Assembly (NCBI RefSeq): GCF_052115485.1
Contig: NZ_JBFRGU010000005.1
Coordinates: forward strand, 310,001 to 374,000
Direction: 5' to 3'
DNA: 64,000 nucleotides
Source: Microvirga sp052115485
GTDB lineage: Bacteria > Pseudomonadota > Alphaproteobacteria > Rhizobiales > Beijerinckiaceae
Part shown: piece by piece, positions 26,252-35,906 of the stretch
Position numbering within the stretch: the first letter of the stretch is position 1
Layout of the letters: the number at the start of each line of letters is the position of its first letter
Made by a program: the position numbers and the translations under genes
Notes under the pieces: generated by a model
Databases searched by the model: none
What the model saw: only the letters and a program-made list of their open reading frames with translations
Told to the model about the DNA's origin: nothing

Positions 26252-27138
<887 letters not shown>

Positions 27139-27148
27139 GGAGAGAGCC

Positions 27149-27433
27149 ATGCCCGATTTCGCCTGGATGGCCTGGACGTGGCAGACGGCGATCTTCTTCG
27201 CCGTCATCGCATCGCTTCTTCTTCTGATGATCGTGCTCGCCATCCTTTATCCGGAAACGGAACGGGTCGGCGTGCTGCGCATTCCGACCACGCGCGGCGA
27301 CCGTCTGTTCATTTCGCTTCTCGGCTCCGCTTTCATCAACATCGCATGGCTCGGGCTCATGGGGCCCGATCTGTTGTGGTGGGCGCTTGGTCTTTCTCTT
27401 CTCTACGCAGCGGCGGTGTTCCGCTTCGTGTGA
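27149..27433 (+). CDS. DUF2160 small membrane protein of the glycerol transporter
   Basis: 94 residues with three likely membrane helices: WQTAIFFAVIASLLLLMIVLA-type segment (about 12-33), about 52-70 (LFISLLGSAFINIAWLGL) and about 74-92. DUF2160 proteins are found almost only between glpQ and glpV in this transporter type, so it is probably an accessory subunit; its biochemical role is unknown. GGAGAGA precedes ATG 27149, ten bases after the glpQ stop. Confidence 0.88.
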   Translation: MPDFAWMAWTWQTAIFFAVIASLLLLMIVLAILYPETERVGVLRIPTTRGDRLFISLLGSAFINIAWLGLMGPDLLWWALGLSLLYAAAVFRFV

Positions 27434-27483
27434 AGAGAAAGACCCAAAGGACTCTCCGGCTGAAAGAGGCCGAAGGGAAATGG

Positions 27484-27504
27484 CCGGCTCCAGAGGCCGG
27501 TTTT
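27484..27504 (+). terminator. Stem-loop with T-run between DUF2160 and glpV genes (attenuator-like)
   Basis: CCGGC (27484-27488) pairs with GCCGG (27496-27500), followed directly by TTTT. The short stem could partly terminate or, more likely here, mark a processing or stability site that sets the higher expression usual for the binding protein. It lies 21 bases before the glpV start. Confidence 0.45.
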
Positions 27505-27524
27505 ATGAAACCTGGGAGGAAGTC

Positions 27525-29282
27525 ATGATAAAACCTCAAGGACACTTGAGGCTGCTCGTTTCCGCGAGTGCGCTTGCGCTCGTGCTCGGTACCGGTGGGG
27601 CTCTTGCCGGCATGGACGAGGCGAAGAAATGGGTCGACGGCGAGTTCCAGCCTTCGACGCTCAGCAAAGATCAACAGCTGAAGGAGATGGAATGGTTCGT
27701 GAATGCCGCGAAGCCTTTCGCCGGCATGGAGATCAACGTCGTCTCCGAAACCATCACGACCCATGAATACGAAGCCAAAACGCTGGCGAAGGCCTTCTCG
27801 GAAATCACCGGCATCAAGCTCACCCACGACCTCATTCAAGAAGGCGACGTGGTGGAGAAGATCCAGACCCAGATGCAGTCCGGCAAGAATATCTACGACG
27901 GCTGGGTCAACGATTCCGATCTGATCGGCACCCACTTCCGCTACAAGCAGGCCATCGCGCTCGATGACTTCATGGCGGGCGAGGGCAAGGATGTGACCCT
28001 GCCGACGCTGGATGTCGCGGACTTCATCGGCAAATCCTTCACCACAGCGCCCGACGGCAAGATGTATCAGCTGCCGGACCAGCAATTCGCGAACCTCTAC
28101 TGGTTTCGCTACGACTGGTTCCAGAGGCCGGACCTGAAGGAAAAGTTCAAGGCCAAATACGGCTACGATCTCGGCGTGCCGGTGAACTGGTCGGCCTATG
28201 AGGATATTGCCGAATTCTTCACCAACGACGTGAAGGACATCGACGGCGTCAAGGTCTATGGCCATATGGATTACGGCAAGAAAGACCCGTCGCTCGGCTG
28301 GCGCTTCACCGATGCCTGGCTCTCCATGGCCGGAAACGGCGACAAGGGCATTCCGAACGGCCTCCCCGTGGATGAGTGGGGCGTGCGCATGGAAGGCTGC
28401 CGTCCGGTGGGCTCCTCCATCGATCGCGGCGGCGACACCAACGGCCCGGCGGCGGTCTATTCCATCGCCAAATATCTGGACTGGCTGAAGAAATATGCTC
28501 CGCCACAGGCGGCCGGAATGACCTTCTCCGAATCCGGGCCCGTGCCAGCGCAGGGCAACATCGCCCAGCAGATGTTCTGGTACACGGCCTTCACCGCCGA
28601 CATGGTGAAGCCTGGCCTGCCGGTCATGAACAGCGACGGCAAGCCGAAATGGCGGATGGCGCCCTCACCGAAGGGCTCCTATTGGAAGGACGGCATGAAG
28701 CTCGGTTACCAGGATGCCGGTTCCTGGACCCTGCTGAAGTCGACCCCCGTCGAGCGCCGCAAGGCGGCCTGGCTCTATGCCCAGTTCGTCACCTCGAAGA
28801 GCGTGTCCCTGAAGAAGAGCCATGTGGGCCTCACCTTCATTCGCGAAAGCGATATCTGGGACAAGAGCTTCACGGATCGCGCACCGCAGCTCGGCGGCCT
28901 CGTCGAGTTCTACCGCTCGCCCGCGCGCGTGCAGTGGACCCCGACGGGCAACAACATCCCGGACTATCCGAAGATGGCTCAGCTCTGGTGGCAGAACATC
29001 GGCGATGCCTCGTCCGGTGCGAAGACGCCGCAACAGGCCATGGACGCCCTTGCAGCCGCGCAGGATGAAGTGCTCGGCCGTCTCGAGCGCGCCAACGTGC
29101 AGGGCGAGTGCGGTCCGAAGCTGAACCCGAAGACCTCGGCCGAGGAATGGTTCAAGAAGGCCGAAGCCTCCGGCACGATCGCTCCGCAGCGCAAGCTGGC
29201 GAACGAAAAGCCGAAGGGCGAGACCATCGATTACGACACGCTCATCAAGAGCTGGCCCGCTTCGCCGCCGAAGCGCAGCTGA
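27525..29282 (+). CDS. glpV: Glycerol-binding periplasmic protein GlpV
   Basis: 585 residues, large for a binding protein, as known for this glycerol system. A signal peptide MIKPQGHLRLLVSASALALVL-type ends near GGALAG. The mature part has extracellular solute-binding features (ETITTHEYEAKTLAKAF, IYDGWVNDSDLIGTHF, YDWFQRPDLKEKFKAKYGYDL). GGGAGGAA precedes ATG 27525. It captures glycerol and delivers it to GlpPQ. GpsA elsewhere in the window handles glycerol-3-phosphate, but glpK and glpD are not in view. Confidence 0.9.
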   Translation: MIKPQGHLRLLVSASALALVLGTGGALAGMDEAKKWVDGEFQPSTLSKDQQLKEMEWFVNAAKPFAGMEINVVSETITTHEYEAKTLAKAFSEITGIKLTHDLIQEGDVVEKIQTQMQSGKNIYDGWVNDSDLIGTHFRYKQAIALDDFMAGEGKDVTLPTLDVADFIGKSFTTAPDGKMYQLPDQQFANLYWFRYDWFQRPDLKEKFKAKYGYDLGVPVNWSAYEDIAEFFTNDVKDIDGVKVYGHMDYGKKDPSLGWRFTDAWLSMAGNGDKGIPNGLPVDEWGVRMEGCRPVGSSIDRGGDTNGPAAVYSIAKYLDWLKKYAPPQAAGMTFSESGPVPAQGNIAQQMFWYTAFTADMVKPGLPVMNSDGKPKWRMAPSPKGSYWKDGMKLGYQDAGSWTLLKSTPVERRKAAWLYAQFVTSKSVSLKKSHVGLTFIRESDIWDKSFTDRAPQLGGLVEFYRSPARVQWTPTGNNIPDYPKMAQLWWQNIGDASSGAKTPQQAMDALAAAQDEVLGRLERANVQGECGPKLNPKTSAEEWFKKAEASGTIAPQRKLANEKPKGETIDYDTLIKSWPASPPKRS

Positions 29283-29304
29283 TCGTCGGATCGGATTTGA
29301 AGGG

Positions 29305-29330
29305 AGAGGGGCGAAAGCCCCTCTTTCTTT
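29305..29330 (+). terminator. Intrinsic terminator of the glycerol operon
   Basis: AGAGGGGC (29305-29312), GAAA tetraloop, GCCCCTCT (29317-29324), then TTCTTT. A textbook rho-independent terminator 22 bases behind glpV. Confidence 0.93.
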
Positions 29331-29382
29331 GCGCGAAGAGCCCCGCGGCTATTCTTAAAGAACGTGGGCAGGCCTGTTCCGC

Positions 29383-30072
29383 TCAATCGGTGATGCGCTC
29401 GCCAACGAGCAGAAGGTTGCTTGTCCAACCGAGTAACGAAGCCGTTTCAAGACGCACGCGGTAGCCTTTGAGACGCGCGGCGATCTCGCGCAATTCCCCG
29501 GCTGTCATCAGATTCAGGTTTTCTTCCCTGGCGAAAAAGGGATGTCCGAGCTTTGTCAGTACGGCACGATGCCAATGCTTGGGCAGCCAGTGCAGGAGGG
29601 GAAACTGCGTGTGATAATCGATGGGGAACCAGCGGTTCGGCGTCGTGAGGAAGAAGCCGCTTTTGGCCACGCGTGCGCATTCGAAAATGAAACGCGCTTG
29701 ATTGTCGGCGGAGCCGACATGCTCGAGAACGGCGGAAGAGTGTACGAAGTCGAAAGACCGGTCCGCGAACGGCATGTTCAGCCCATCCGCGTGGACGAAC
29801 TTCACGCCGGGATAAGCGATCTCCAGATGCGACGCGTCGTCGACCCCGCATGCCGTTATCTTGTCCTTATGGGGGTAGAGCGCTTCCAGATAGTTGGAAG
29901 ATTCGTACGACGTGTCCGACGTCGCGCCGACATCGAGGAGCGTTGCATCGGCCCTCGGGCGAAGGGACTCCATGAAGGTCAGAAACATGCGGCGTCGGAC
30001 GCGGGCCGCAACCCGAACGGAAAGACTTCCGGCAGAAGCGAGGTTGTATTGCGCGTTTGCGAATCTGCTCAT
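29383..30072 (-). CDS. SAM-dependent methyltransferase of the glycan locus
   Basis: 229 residues. Class I methyltransferase: motif I LLDVGATSDTSYESSNYL, a post-motif acid in ACGVDDASHLE, LNMPFADRSFDFVHSSAVLEHV, and TTPNRWFPIDYHTQFPLLHWLP. The last stretch is typical of methyltransferases in polysaccharide gene clusters. ATG 30072 overlaps the stop of the GtrA-like gene (ATGA), making a coupled trio GT2-GtrA-methyltransferase. It may methylate a sugar or lipid-linked intermediate; the acceptor is unknown. An in-frame extension through the GtrA gene is rejected. Confidence 0.8.
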   Translation of the reverse strand: MSRFANAQYNLASAGSLSVRVAARVRRRMFLTFMESLRPRADATLLDVGATSDTSYESSNYLEALYPHKDKITACGVDDASHLEIAYPGVKFVHADGLNMPFADRSFDFVHSSAVLEHVGSADNQARFIFECARVAKSGFFLTTPNRWFPIDYHTQFPLLHWLPKHWHRAVLTKLGHPFFAREENLNLMTAGELREIAARLKGYRVRLETASLLGWTSNLLLVGERITD

Positions 30073-30470
30073 TGCGGTCTGAAAGCCCAACGACTCAAGA
30101 AGACATAGTTTGCGCCGACAACCATTGCCCCTGAGACGGCGAAGACCACGAATGCGGGTAGGTCGGGAATCCGGGAGAACACAGCGGACAGCGCTGAAGA
30201 GACAATCGTGTTGGTGATCTGCACACCGCAATAGCGCGGAAACGCGAAGGAGTGCGGCCGGTCGGATTTGAACGCCAGCTTTTTCTGCCCGAGATAGGCG
30301 AACGGGATGCACGTCACATACGCGACGGCGCTCGAAACCCACAGATCGAGGCTGAAGAACGATCCCAGCACCGTTGCAATGACGACGTAAGCGGCGGCGG
30401 CTGAAGCGCCGATCATCGTGTAGCGGGAAAATTGCCATTTCCCGAGGAGGGTCATCGCGCGCAGATTCAT
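30069..30470 (-). CDS. GtrA-like membrane protein
   Basis: 133 residues with four membrane helices: about 15-34, 40-59, 78-96 and 106-125, and short loops. The pattern FSRYTMIGASAAAAYVVIAT and C-terminal ANYVFLSRWAF match the GtrA/DPMS family, thought to flip or hold undecaprenyl-phosphate-linked sugars. It overlaps the upstream glycosyltransferase gene (ATGA at 30467-30470) and the downstream methyltransferase gene, so the three likely work on one lipid-linked sugar. Confidence 0.88.
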   Translation of the reverse strand: MNLRAMTLLGKWQFSRYTMIGASAAAAYVVIATVLGSFFSLDLWVSSAVAYVTCIPFAYLGQKKLAFKSDRPHSFAFPRYCGVQITNTIVSSALSAVFSRIPDLPAFVVFAVSGAMVVGANYVFLSRWAFRPQ

Positions 30471-31690
30471 GACAGCGATTTACGACGGAAGGGAATCTCG
30501 ATGACACCCAGAAGGAACGCCGCAAAGGCCGTTTGAACCCCGATGAGGACGGTGCAGAGGGAAATCAAAAGAATCCGCGGAACGATATACGACGGCAGCT
30601 GGCCGAAACCGACATCCGACCATTGCTTGACGGCCCACAAGGTTCCACTGAGGCCCGCCAGGAACAAGATGATTGCGATTTGAACCAACCGGTCGGTGGA
30701 AAGCCATCCCAGGAGCCGCTTCGCCCGCGAGGTTTGGGGCAGAAACCCGGCTCTGCTGGCGAACATGCGCGCAATGGCGCCAAGGACGATCAACTGAACG
30801 CCCAGGACCACGAGGAAGCAAGCGGCGATGAAGGTGTTTACGTCGAGCGCGATATTCGCGCCGAACCGAACGGGACCTTGAACGAGAATCCCGACAAGCG
30901 GCAATCCCGCACCGACAAGAACGGCCCCAGGAACGAGGAACAGCCAGCGAGGGCTGTACATCAGCAGAAACTTGAGGTGCCGCCACCCATCGCGCCAAGT
31001 CTTCAGATGCGGTGCGCGCGAGCGCCCGTCGACGCTGAGTGTCGTCGGCACCTCGGCAATCGCGAGCGAGCTGAGAGCGCTTCTGACCACCATCTCGCTG
31101 GCAAATTCCATGCCGGTTGTCTGAAGTCCGAGATTCCGGATCGCGTCCGTTCTGAAGCCGCGCAGGCCGCAATGGAAATCGTTCACGGGAATATTGAAGA
31201 ACAGACGCCCAATGAAACTCAGGACTGGATTTCCAAGATAGCGATGCAGAACGGGCATGGCTCCCGGCGCGATCCCTCCCTTGAAGCGATTGCCCATTAC
31301 AAGATCGGCGCCGTCGCGCAGCTTTTCGACGAAGGGCAGCAGATTCGAGAAGTCATAGCTATCGTCAGCGTCGCCCATGATGATGTAGGTGCCGCGCGCG
31401 GCCTCGATCCCACCCATCAGGGCCGCCCCATAGCCGCGCTCGGAAATCGGCACCACACGAGCACCAAGTTCCGAGGCAAGAAGCTGCGAGCCATCGGTGC
31501 TGCCGTTATCCGCGATCAGAACCTCACCGGCGATCTTGTGCCGAGAGAGAAAATCGTTGGCCTTGCGAATGCATTGCGCGATGGTTTCCGCCTCGTTCAG
31601 GCAAGGCATGAGGATCGTCAATTCGACGCTGCTCCTGGCCGCCGTGCCAGTGCCTGGAGTCTGGACGCCCTTTGCCTCGGCATCAAACAT
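30467..31690 (-). CDS. Family 2 glycosyltransferase, polyprenyl-phosphate type with C-terminal membrane helices
   Basis: 407 residues. The GT-A domain (about 20-245) shows ELTILMPCLNEAETI, VLIADNGSTDGS, the metal-binding IMGDADDSYDF and PVNDFHCGLRGF. About four hydrophobic segments follow from residue 255 on. This matches DPM1-like enzymes that load a sugar onto polyprenyl phosphate. The adjacent GtrA-like gene supports a lipid-linked sugar product, perhaps for glycan side-chain decoration. ATG 31690 is consistent with a ten-to-twenty-residue leader before the GT domain. Confidence 0.88.
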   Translation of the reverse strand: MFDAEAKGVQTPGTGTAARSSVELTILMPCLNEAETIAQCIRKANDFLSRHKIAGEVLIADNGSTDGSQLLASELGARVVPISERGYGAALMGGIEAARGTYIIMGDADDSYDFSNLLPFVEKLRDGADLVMGNRFKGGIAPGAMPVLHRYLGNPVLSFIGRLFFNIPVNDFHCGLRGFRTDAIRNLGLQTTGMEFASEMVVRSALSSLAIAEVPTTLSVDGRSRAPHLKTWRDGWRHLKFLLMYSPRWLFLVPGAVLVGAGLPLVGILVQGPVRFGANIALDVNTFIAACFLVVLGVQLIVLGAIARMFASRAGFLPQTSRAKRLLGWLSTDRLVQIAIILFLAGLSGTLWAVKQWSDVGFGQLPSYIVPRILLISLCTVLIGVQTAFAAFLLGVIEIPFRRKSLS

Positions 31691-31738
31691 GGTCGGTCCT
31701 TAATTGAAGAGCAGCGATCACGAGGATGAAGTTCGGCC

Positions 31739-33259
31739 TTAGATCGTCTGATTATACGCGCCGACTTCCGGGTTCTCGCGCAAGATCGCATCCACACCCT
31801 TGAACATGGCACGCAGACGCTCTTCCGAGGCCGGGCTCTCGACGACGACAACGAGCTCCGGCTTGTTGGACGAGGCGCGGATCAGGCCCCAGGTTCCATC
31901 CGCGGTGTGCACCCGGATGCCGTTGACCGTGTTCACCTCGACAATCGCATGGCCTGCGATCTGTTCGCCTGCCTCAGCCATGGCCTTGAACCGTTTCGTC
32001 ACGCGCTCCACCACATCGTATTTCACCTCGTCCGCGCAATGGGGCGACATGGTCGGCGAGCCCCAGGTCTTGGGTAGGTCCGCATACAGATCGGCGGTGG
32101 TTTTCGTCGGGTTGCGATCGAGCATGTCGAGAACCGCGATGGCTGTGACGAGCCCGTCGTCATAGCCGCGGCCCACGGGGGCGTTGAAGAAGAAATGACC
32201 CGATTTTTCGAACCCGGCGAGAGCATTCAATTCCCGCACGCGGCGTTTGATGTAGGAATGGCCGGTCTTGTAATAATCGGTCTTCGCGCCTTGCGCGATC
32301 AGAACCGGATCCGATGAGAACAGGCCGGTCGATTTCACATCGACCACGAATTGCGCGTTCGCATGGATGCTGGACAGATCGCGCGCCAGCATGACGCCGA
32401 TCTTGTCGGCGAAAATCTCGTCGCCGTTATTGTCGACCACGCCGCAACGGTCCCCATCACCATCGAATCCAAGGCCTATATCGGCCTTGTGCTCCTTCAC
32501 CGCCGCAGCCATGGCATGAAGCATTTCCATGTCTTCGGGGTTTGGATTGTAATTCGGGAAGGTGTGATCGAGATCGACGTTCAGAGGAACTACCTCGACG
32601 CCGAGCGCTTCCAGGATCTGCGGCGCGAAAGCACCTGCCGTGCCGTTGCCGCAGGCGACGATGGCCTTGATCTTGCGCTTGAAGCGCGGGCGGTCGGTCA
32701 GGTCAGCGGTGTAGGTCGCCGCGAAATCCTTCACGAAATGGTAGCTGCCGCCCTCGCGCATCTCGAAAGTGCCGGAAAGGACAATTTCCTTGAGGCGTCC
32801 CATTTCCTCGGGGCCGAAAGTGACGGGGCGTTGCGCGCCCATCTTCACCCCGGTCCAGCCATTGTCGTTGTGGGATGCGGTCACCATGGCGACGGCCGGA
32901 ACATCGAGGGCGAACTGGGCGAAATAAGCCATGGGCGAGAGCGCCAGCCCGATATCGTGCACCTTGCACCCCGCCGCCATGAGCCCCTGCGTCAGCGCAA
33001 TCTTGATCGCCATGGAATAGCCCCGGAAATCGTGGCCGACGACGATTTCGCGCTTCACGCCGAGTTGGCCGAGCAGCGTGCCGAGGCCCATGCCGAGGGC
33101 CTGGACGCCCATGAGGTTAAGCTCAGGCGCGACGTCCGAGCTCGGATGCCCGAACCACCACCGGGCGTCATATTCGCGAAACCCGGTCGGCTTCACCAGC
33201 GGCGTGTTCTCGAAGGCGAGCGTATTCACGCGGACGTCCGGCAAGGGCTTAACGAACAT
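31739..33259 (-). CDS. Phosphomannomutase/phosphoglucomutase
   Basis: 506 residues. Alpha-D-phosphohexomutase interconverting 6- and 1-phosphates of mannose or glucose, feeding ManC. Key sites: the phosphoserine loop VTASHNDNGWTG, the magnesium loop GFDGDGDRCGVVD, the sugar-binding KSGHFFF (E replaced by K relative to GEMSGH in some relatives, but common in this subgroup) and the C-terminal phosphate-binding RASSNKPELVV. ATG 33259 gives the usual MFVKPLPDV start; ATGs at 33286 and 33361 are less likely. It supplies mannose-1-phosphate for GDP-mannose and GDP-fucose in this locus. Confidence 0.92.
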   Translation of the reverse strand: MFVKPLPDVRVNTLAFENTPLVKPTGFREYDARWWFGHPSSDVAPELNLMGVQALGMGLGTLLGQLGVKREIVVGHDFRGYSMAIKIALTQGLMAAGCKVHDIGLALSPMAYFAQFALDVPAVAMVTASHNDNGWTGVKMGAQRPVTFGPEEMGRLKEIVLSGTFEMREGGSYHFVKDFAATYTADLTDRPRFKRKIKAIVACGNGTAGAFAPQILEALGVEVVPLNVDLDHTFPNYNPNPEDMEMLHAMAAAVKEHKADIGLGFDGDGDRCGVVDNNGDEIFADKIGVMLARDLSSIHANAQFVVDVKSTGLFSSDPVLIAQGAKTDYYKTGHSYIKRRVRELNALAGFEKSGHFFFNAPVGRGYDDGLVTAIAVLDMLDRNPTKTTADLYADLPKTWGSPTMSPHCADEVKYDVVERVTKRFKAMAEAGEQIAGHAIVEVNTVNGIRVHTADGTWGLIRASSNKPELVVVVESPASEERLRAMFKGVDAILRENPEVGAYNQTI

Positions 33260-33510
33260 GAGGAATTCCCGATTGAAAAGTGGCATAGGCCTATAATAGG
33301 CGGAAAAGTCTTTCAAGCATCGGCTATTTGGGGTGTCACGCAACTCCATGAAAACTTGCAAAAAGTCGAAATGAGGCAGTTAGGAGCTGCCTGATCGGCG
33401 ATTTATGCTTTAAAAGGCCCTGCGCATGGGTGTCCGTCTGCCCGGGCTTTATTCGTGGCGGGCATGGCGTGCGCGTCTTGGTTGAAAAATTATTGTTAGA
33501 AATCAATAGA

Positions 33511-34647
33511 ATGTCTGAACGAAACAGGTCTCGCCTGTCATTCGGTGAAATCGTTGATCGAATCACCAAAAAGAAATGGTCGCCCGAAGATGTCGCCAAC
33601 ATGGTTGGCGCGGATGCCCGCGCGGCGTGGCTGACCTATGCGAGCGATCCCTCGATCCGGGCGGAAGCCGCTTCCGGCGGAACGACCTCGGCATTGCTGA
33701 TTCACGCCCTGGAAACCGGGGCCATCGACGGAGCCATCGTCTGCAAGACGGTGATCGAGGATGGCGCGGTTCGCGCTCAATTCGTTCTTGCGCGAACTCG
33801 TGAGGAGGTGCTGGCGGCTCGCGGCAGCAAATACGTCGAGACCAAATTCCTGCGCGATGTCCTCCCGATTTTGCGGGAGAACGAGGGCCGCTTTGCGGTC
33901 TGCGGCCTGCCCTGCGACATTTCGAATTTGAAGCGATGGGAAGAAAAAGAGCCTCTCCTTGCCGAGAGAGTAGCGTTGCGCGTGGCTTTCTTGTGCGGGC
34001 ACAATTCCCGCTGCGAGCTGATCGACGGTGTGGTGCGCAAACTCAACAAGGAGGCCGGACGCTCGGATCTCGTCGGATTCAAATTCCGCACGGGCAATTG
34101 GCGCGGCCATTTGTCAGCGATCTACGCGGATGGCTCGGTGTTGCGAAAGCCCTTCAAGTATTTCAGCGATTACCGGAATTTGAGCTTCTATTCCGAGCGA
34201 AAATGCCTCGCCTGCATCGACCATTTCGGTTACGCCAGCGACATCTCCATCGGCGATGTCTGGCTCTACCGGCTCCGCGATCATCCCATCAAGCATAGCG
34301 GCGTGCTGGTGCGCTCCGAGCGGGCGGAGGCTCTTGTGAAATCCGCCATCGGGGCCTCGACGGTTGTTGCCGAAGATGTCCCCGTTTCGATGATTCTCGA
34401 CGGTCAGACGCGCATCGGCCCGACGCATTACAATATCTCGGCGCGCGCCAAGGCGGGCCGTTTTATCGGCGTGAAGATCCCGGACACGCTCGGCATCAAG
34501 GCATCGCCTCTGTCGACCTTTTCGTCCTTCCTGGGTCTTATCAACATGCGGATCAGCGAAGGTCCGCACGCCGGCAAGATCTTTCGTGTGCCGCGTCCTC
34601 TCATCAGGGCTTATCTGTATTTCAAAAAAGGACTGGAGTCGCTCTGA
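33511..34647 (+). CDS. FrhB/F420-hydrogenase beta-subunit-like protein of the glycan locus
   Basis: 378 residues of the coenzyme F420 hydrogenase/dehydrogenase beta-subunit family. Visible: AEAASGGTTSALLIHALE, ARGSKYVETKF, FAVCGLPCDISNLKR, FLCGHNSRCE, KCLACIDHFGYASDISIGDVW. Cysteines in the last three resemble iron-sulfur or flavin-associated sites. In bacterial polysaccharide loci this family is repeatedly paired with pyruvyl-transferase-like proteins, as here: its TGA shares one base with the next ATG. Its actual role in glycan synthesis is unknown. ATG 33511 chosen; an in-frame start at 33430 has poor sequence. Confidence 0.82.
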   Translation: MSERNRSRLSFGEIVDRITKKKWSPEDVANMVGADARAAWLTYASDPSIRAEAASGGTTSALLIHALETGAIDGAIVCKTVIEDGAVRAQFVLARTREEVLAARGSKYVETKFLRDVLPILRENEGRFAVCGLPCDISNLKRWEEKEPLLAERVALRVAFLCGHNSRCELIDGVVRKLNKEAGRSDLVGFKFRTGNWRGHLSAIYADGSVLRKPFKYFSDYRNLSFYSERKCLACIDHFGYASDISIGDVWLYRLRDHPIKHSGVLVRSERAEALVKSAIGASTVVAEDVPVSMILDGQTRIGPTHYNISARAKAGRFIGVKIPDTLGIKASPLSTFSSFLGLINMRISEGPHAGKIFRVPRPLIRAYLYFKKGLESL

Positions 34648-35906
34648 TGGGCCAAATCGTCGGTCTGACCGCGGCCACACTCACCGGAAACCATGGTGCG
34701 GAAGCCATGCTCTCGACGGTGATCGGTCGCTTGCGCGAGCGCAATCCCGATCTGAAGTTCGTGATCTTCAGCTATTATCCTGGGGCTGACAGGCGCATCC
34801 TGAGCGCGCCCGGCGTGGAGATCGTGAGCTCTACACCCGCTCGCCTCGTTATCGCCCACCTGCCGAGCGCGCTTCTGGGCGCGCTGCTGCCACGCGCATG
34901 GCGGCGCCGGTTTCCGCTCATGAGCGCGGATATGCGCCGCTTGAGCGAATGCTCGGTCCTTGTCGATCTCGCCGGGGTTTCGTTCATCGATGGGCGCGAG
35001 AAATTCCTGCCGTTCAACGTTCTCACGATCTTGCCCGCGATGATGCTGAATGTGGCGGTCGTGAAGGTGTCGCAGGCATCGGGGCCGTTCAAGAACTGGC
35101 TCAACCGTCTTGCTGCGCGCCTCATTCTACCGCGTTGTGCCGCCATCCATGCGCGTGGCGCACGGACGCACGCCCATCTCATGTCCCTCGGCCTCGAGAA
35201 TGTCACACCCGCCGCCGACGCGGCGTTTCTTCTCGCCGATCAGGATCGGCTCGTGACGCCGGACGCACAGAGGCTCGCGGAGACGCTTGCCAAGATCGAG
35301 CGCATGAAGAGCGCTGGCCGCACCATCGTCGGCATCTGCCCCAGCTCCGTTGTCTATGCCAAGGCGGGACAACCCTATATCGATGCCCTCGCCGCTCTGA
35401 TCGAGAAGATCGAAGCCGCCGGCCATGGTGTGGTCTTCGTGCCGAACGCGACCCGGGCCGACGATCCGGAGCGCTTGCGCAACAACGATATCCCTGTCAT
35501 CCGACGCCTCGTCGAGGAGCTTGTGGCGCGTGGTTCGAAAGGTGAGCGCGTTGTCATCGAAAACGATATCGACGCGGTTTCCATCAAGCATGTCATCGAT
35601 GCTTGCGATGTGATGATCGTCTCCCGCTTTCACGCCATGGTGGGCGCTTTGGCTCTCGCGAAGCCGACGGTCGTTTTCGGCTGGAGCCATAAATATGCGG
35701 AAGTCATGCATGATTTCGGCATGGGGGAATGGGTCTTCGACTACACGCGCCTCGATGCCGACGCCGCCTTTCCGCGCATCGCGGATCTGATCGCCAACCG
35801 CTCCGGGATTTCGCGCAAGATTGCCGACAGCCTTCCCCATGTCAAAGCGAAGTCCGCCATTCAGATCGATGCGATTCACGCGGTCTTGAGTTCATCAGCC
35901 CGATGA
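34647..35906 (+). CDS. Polysaccharide pyruvyl transferase family protein
   Basis: 419 residues. The GT-B-like pyruvyl-transferase fold (CsaB/WcaK family) is indicated by LTGNHGAEAMLSTVIGRLR, LPAMMLNVAVVKVSQASGPF, IHARGARTHAHL and the C-terminal VSRFHAMVGALALAKPTVVFGWSHKYAEVM. The last motif contains the RFH signature used for phosphoenolpyruvate-derived pyruvyl transfer. It likely adds pyruvate ketals to the surface glycan. It is coupled to the FrhB-like gene upstream (TGATG) and to the flippase-like gene downstream (ATGA). Confidence 0.87.
   Translation: MGQIVGLTAATLTGNHGAEAMLSTVIGRLRERNPDLKFVIFSYYPGADRRILSAPGVEIVSSTPARLVIAHLPSALLGALLPRAWRRRFPLMSADMRRLSECSVLVDLAGVSFIDGREKFLPFNVLTILPAMMLNVAVVKVSQASGPFKNWLNRLAARLILPRCAAIHARGARTHAHLMSLGLENVTPAADAAFLLADQDRLVTPDAQRLAETLAKIERMKSAGRTIVGICPSSVVYAKAGQPYIDALAALIEKIEAAGHGVVFVPNATRADDPERLRNNDIPVIRRLVEELVARGSKGERVVIENDIDAVSIKHVIDACDVMIVSRFHAMVGALALAKPTVVFGWSHKYAEVMHDFGMGEWVFDYTRLDADAAFPRIADLIANRSGISRKIADSLPHVKAKSAIQIDAIHAVLSSSAR

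Noticed and set aside
29383..30525. 380-residue reading that extends the methyltransferase through the GtrA gene
   Set aside because: The upstream part is a shadow of the GtrA-like gene; ATG 30072 gives a complete methyltransferase and overlaps the GtrA stop in the usual ATGA way.
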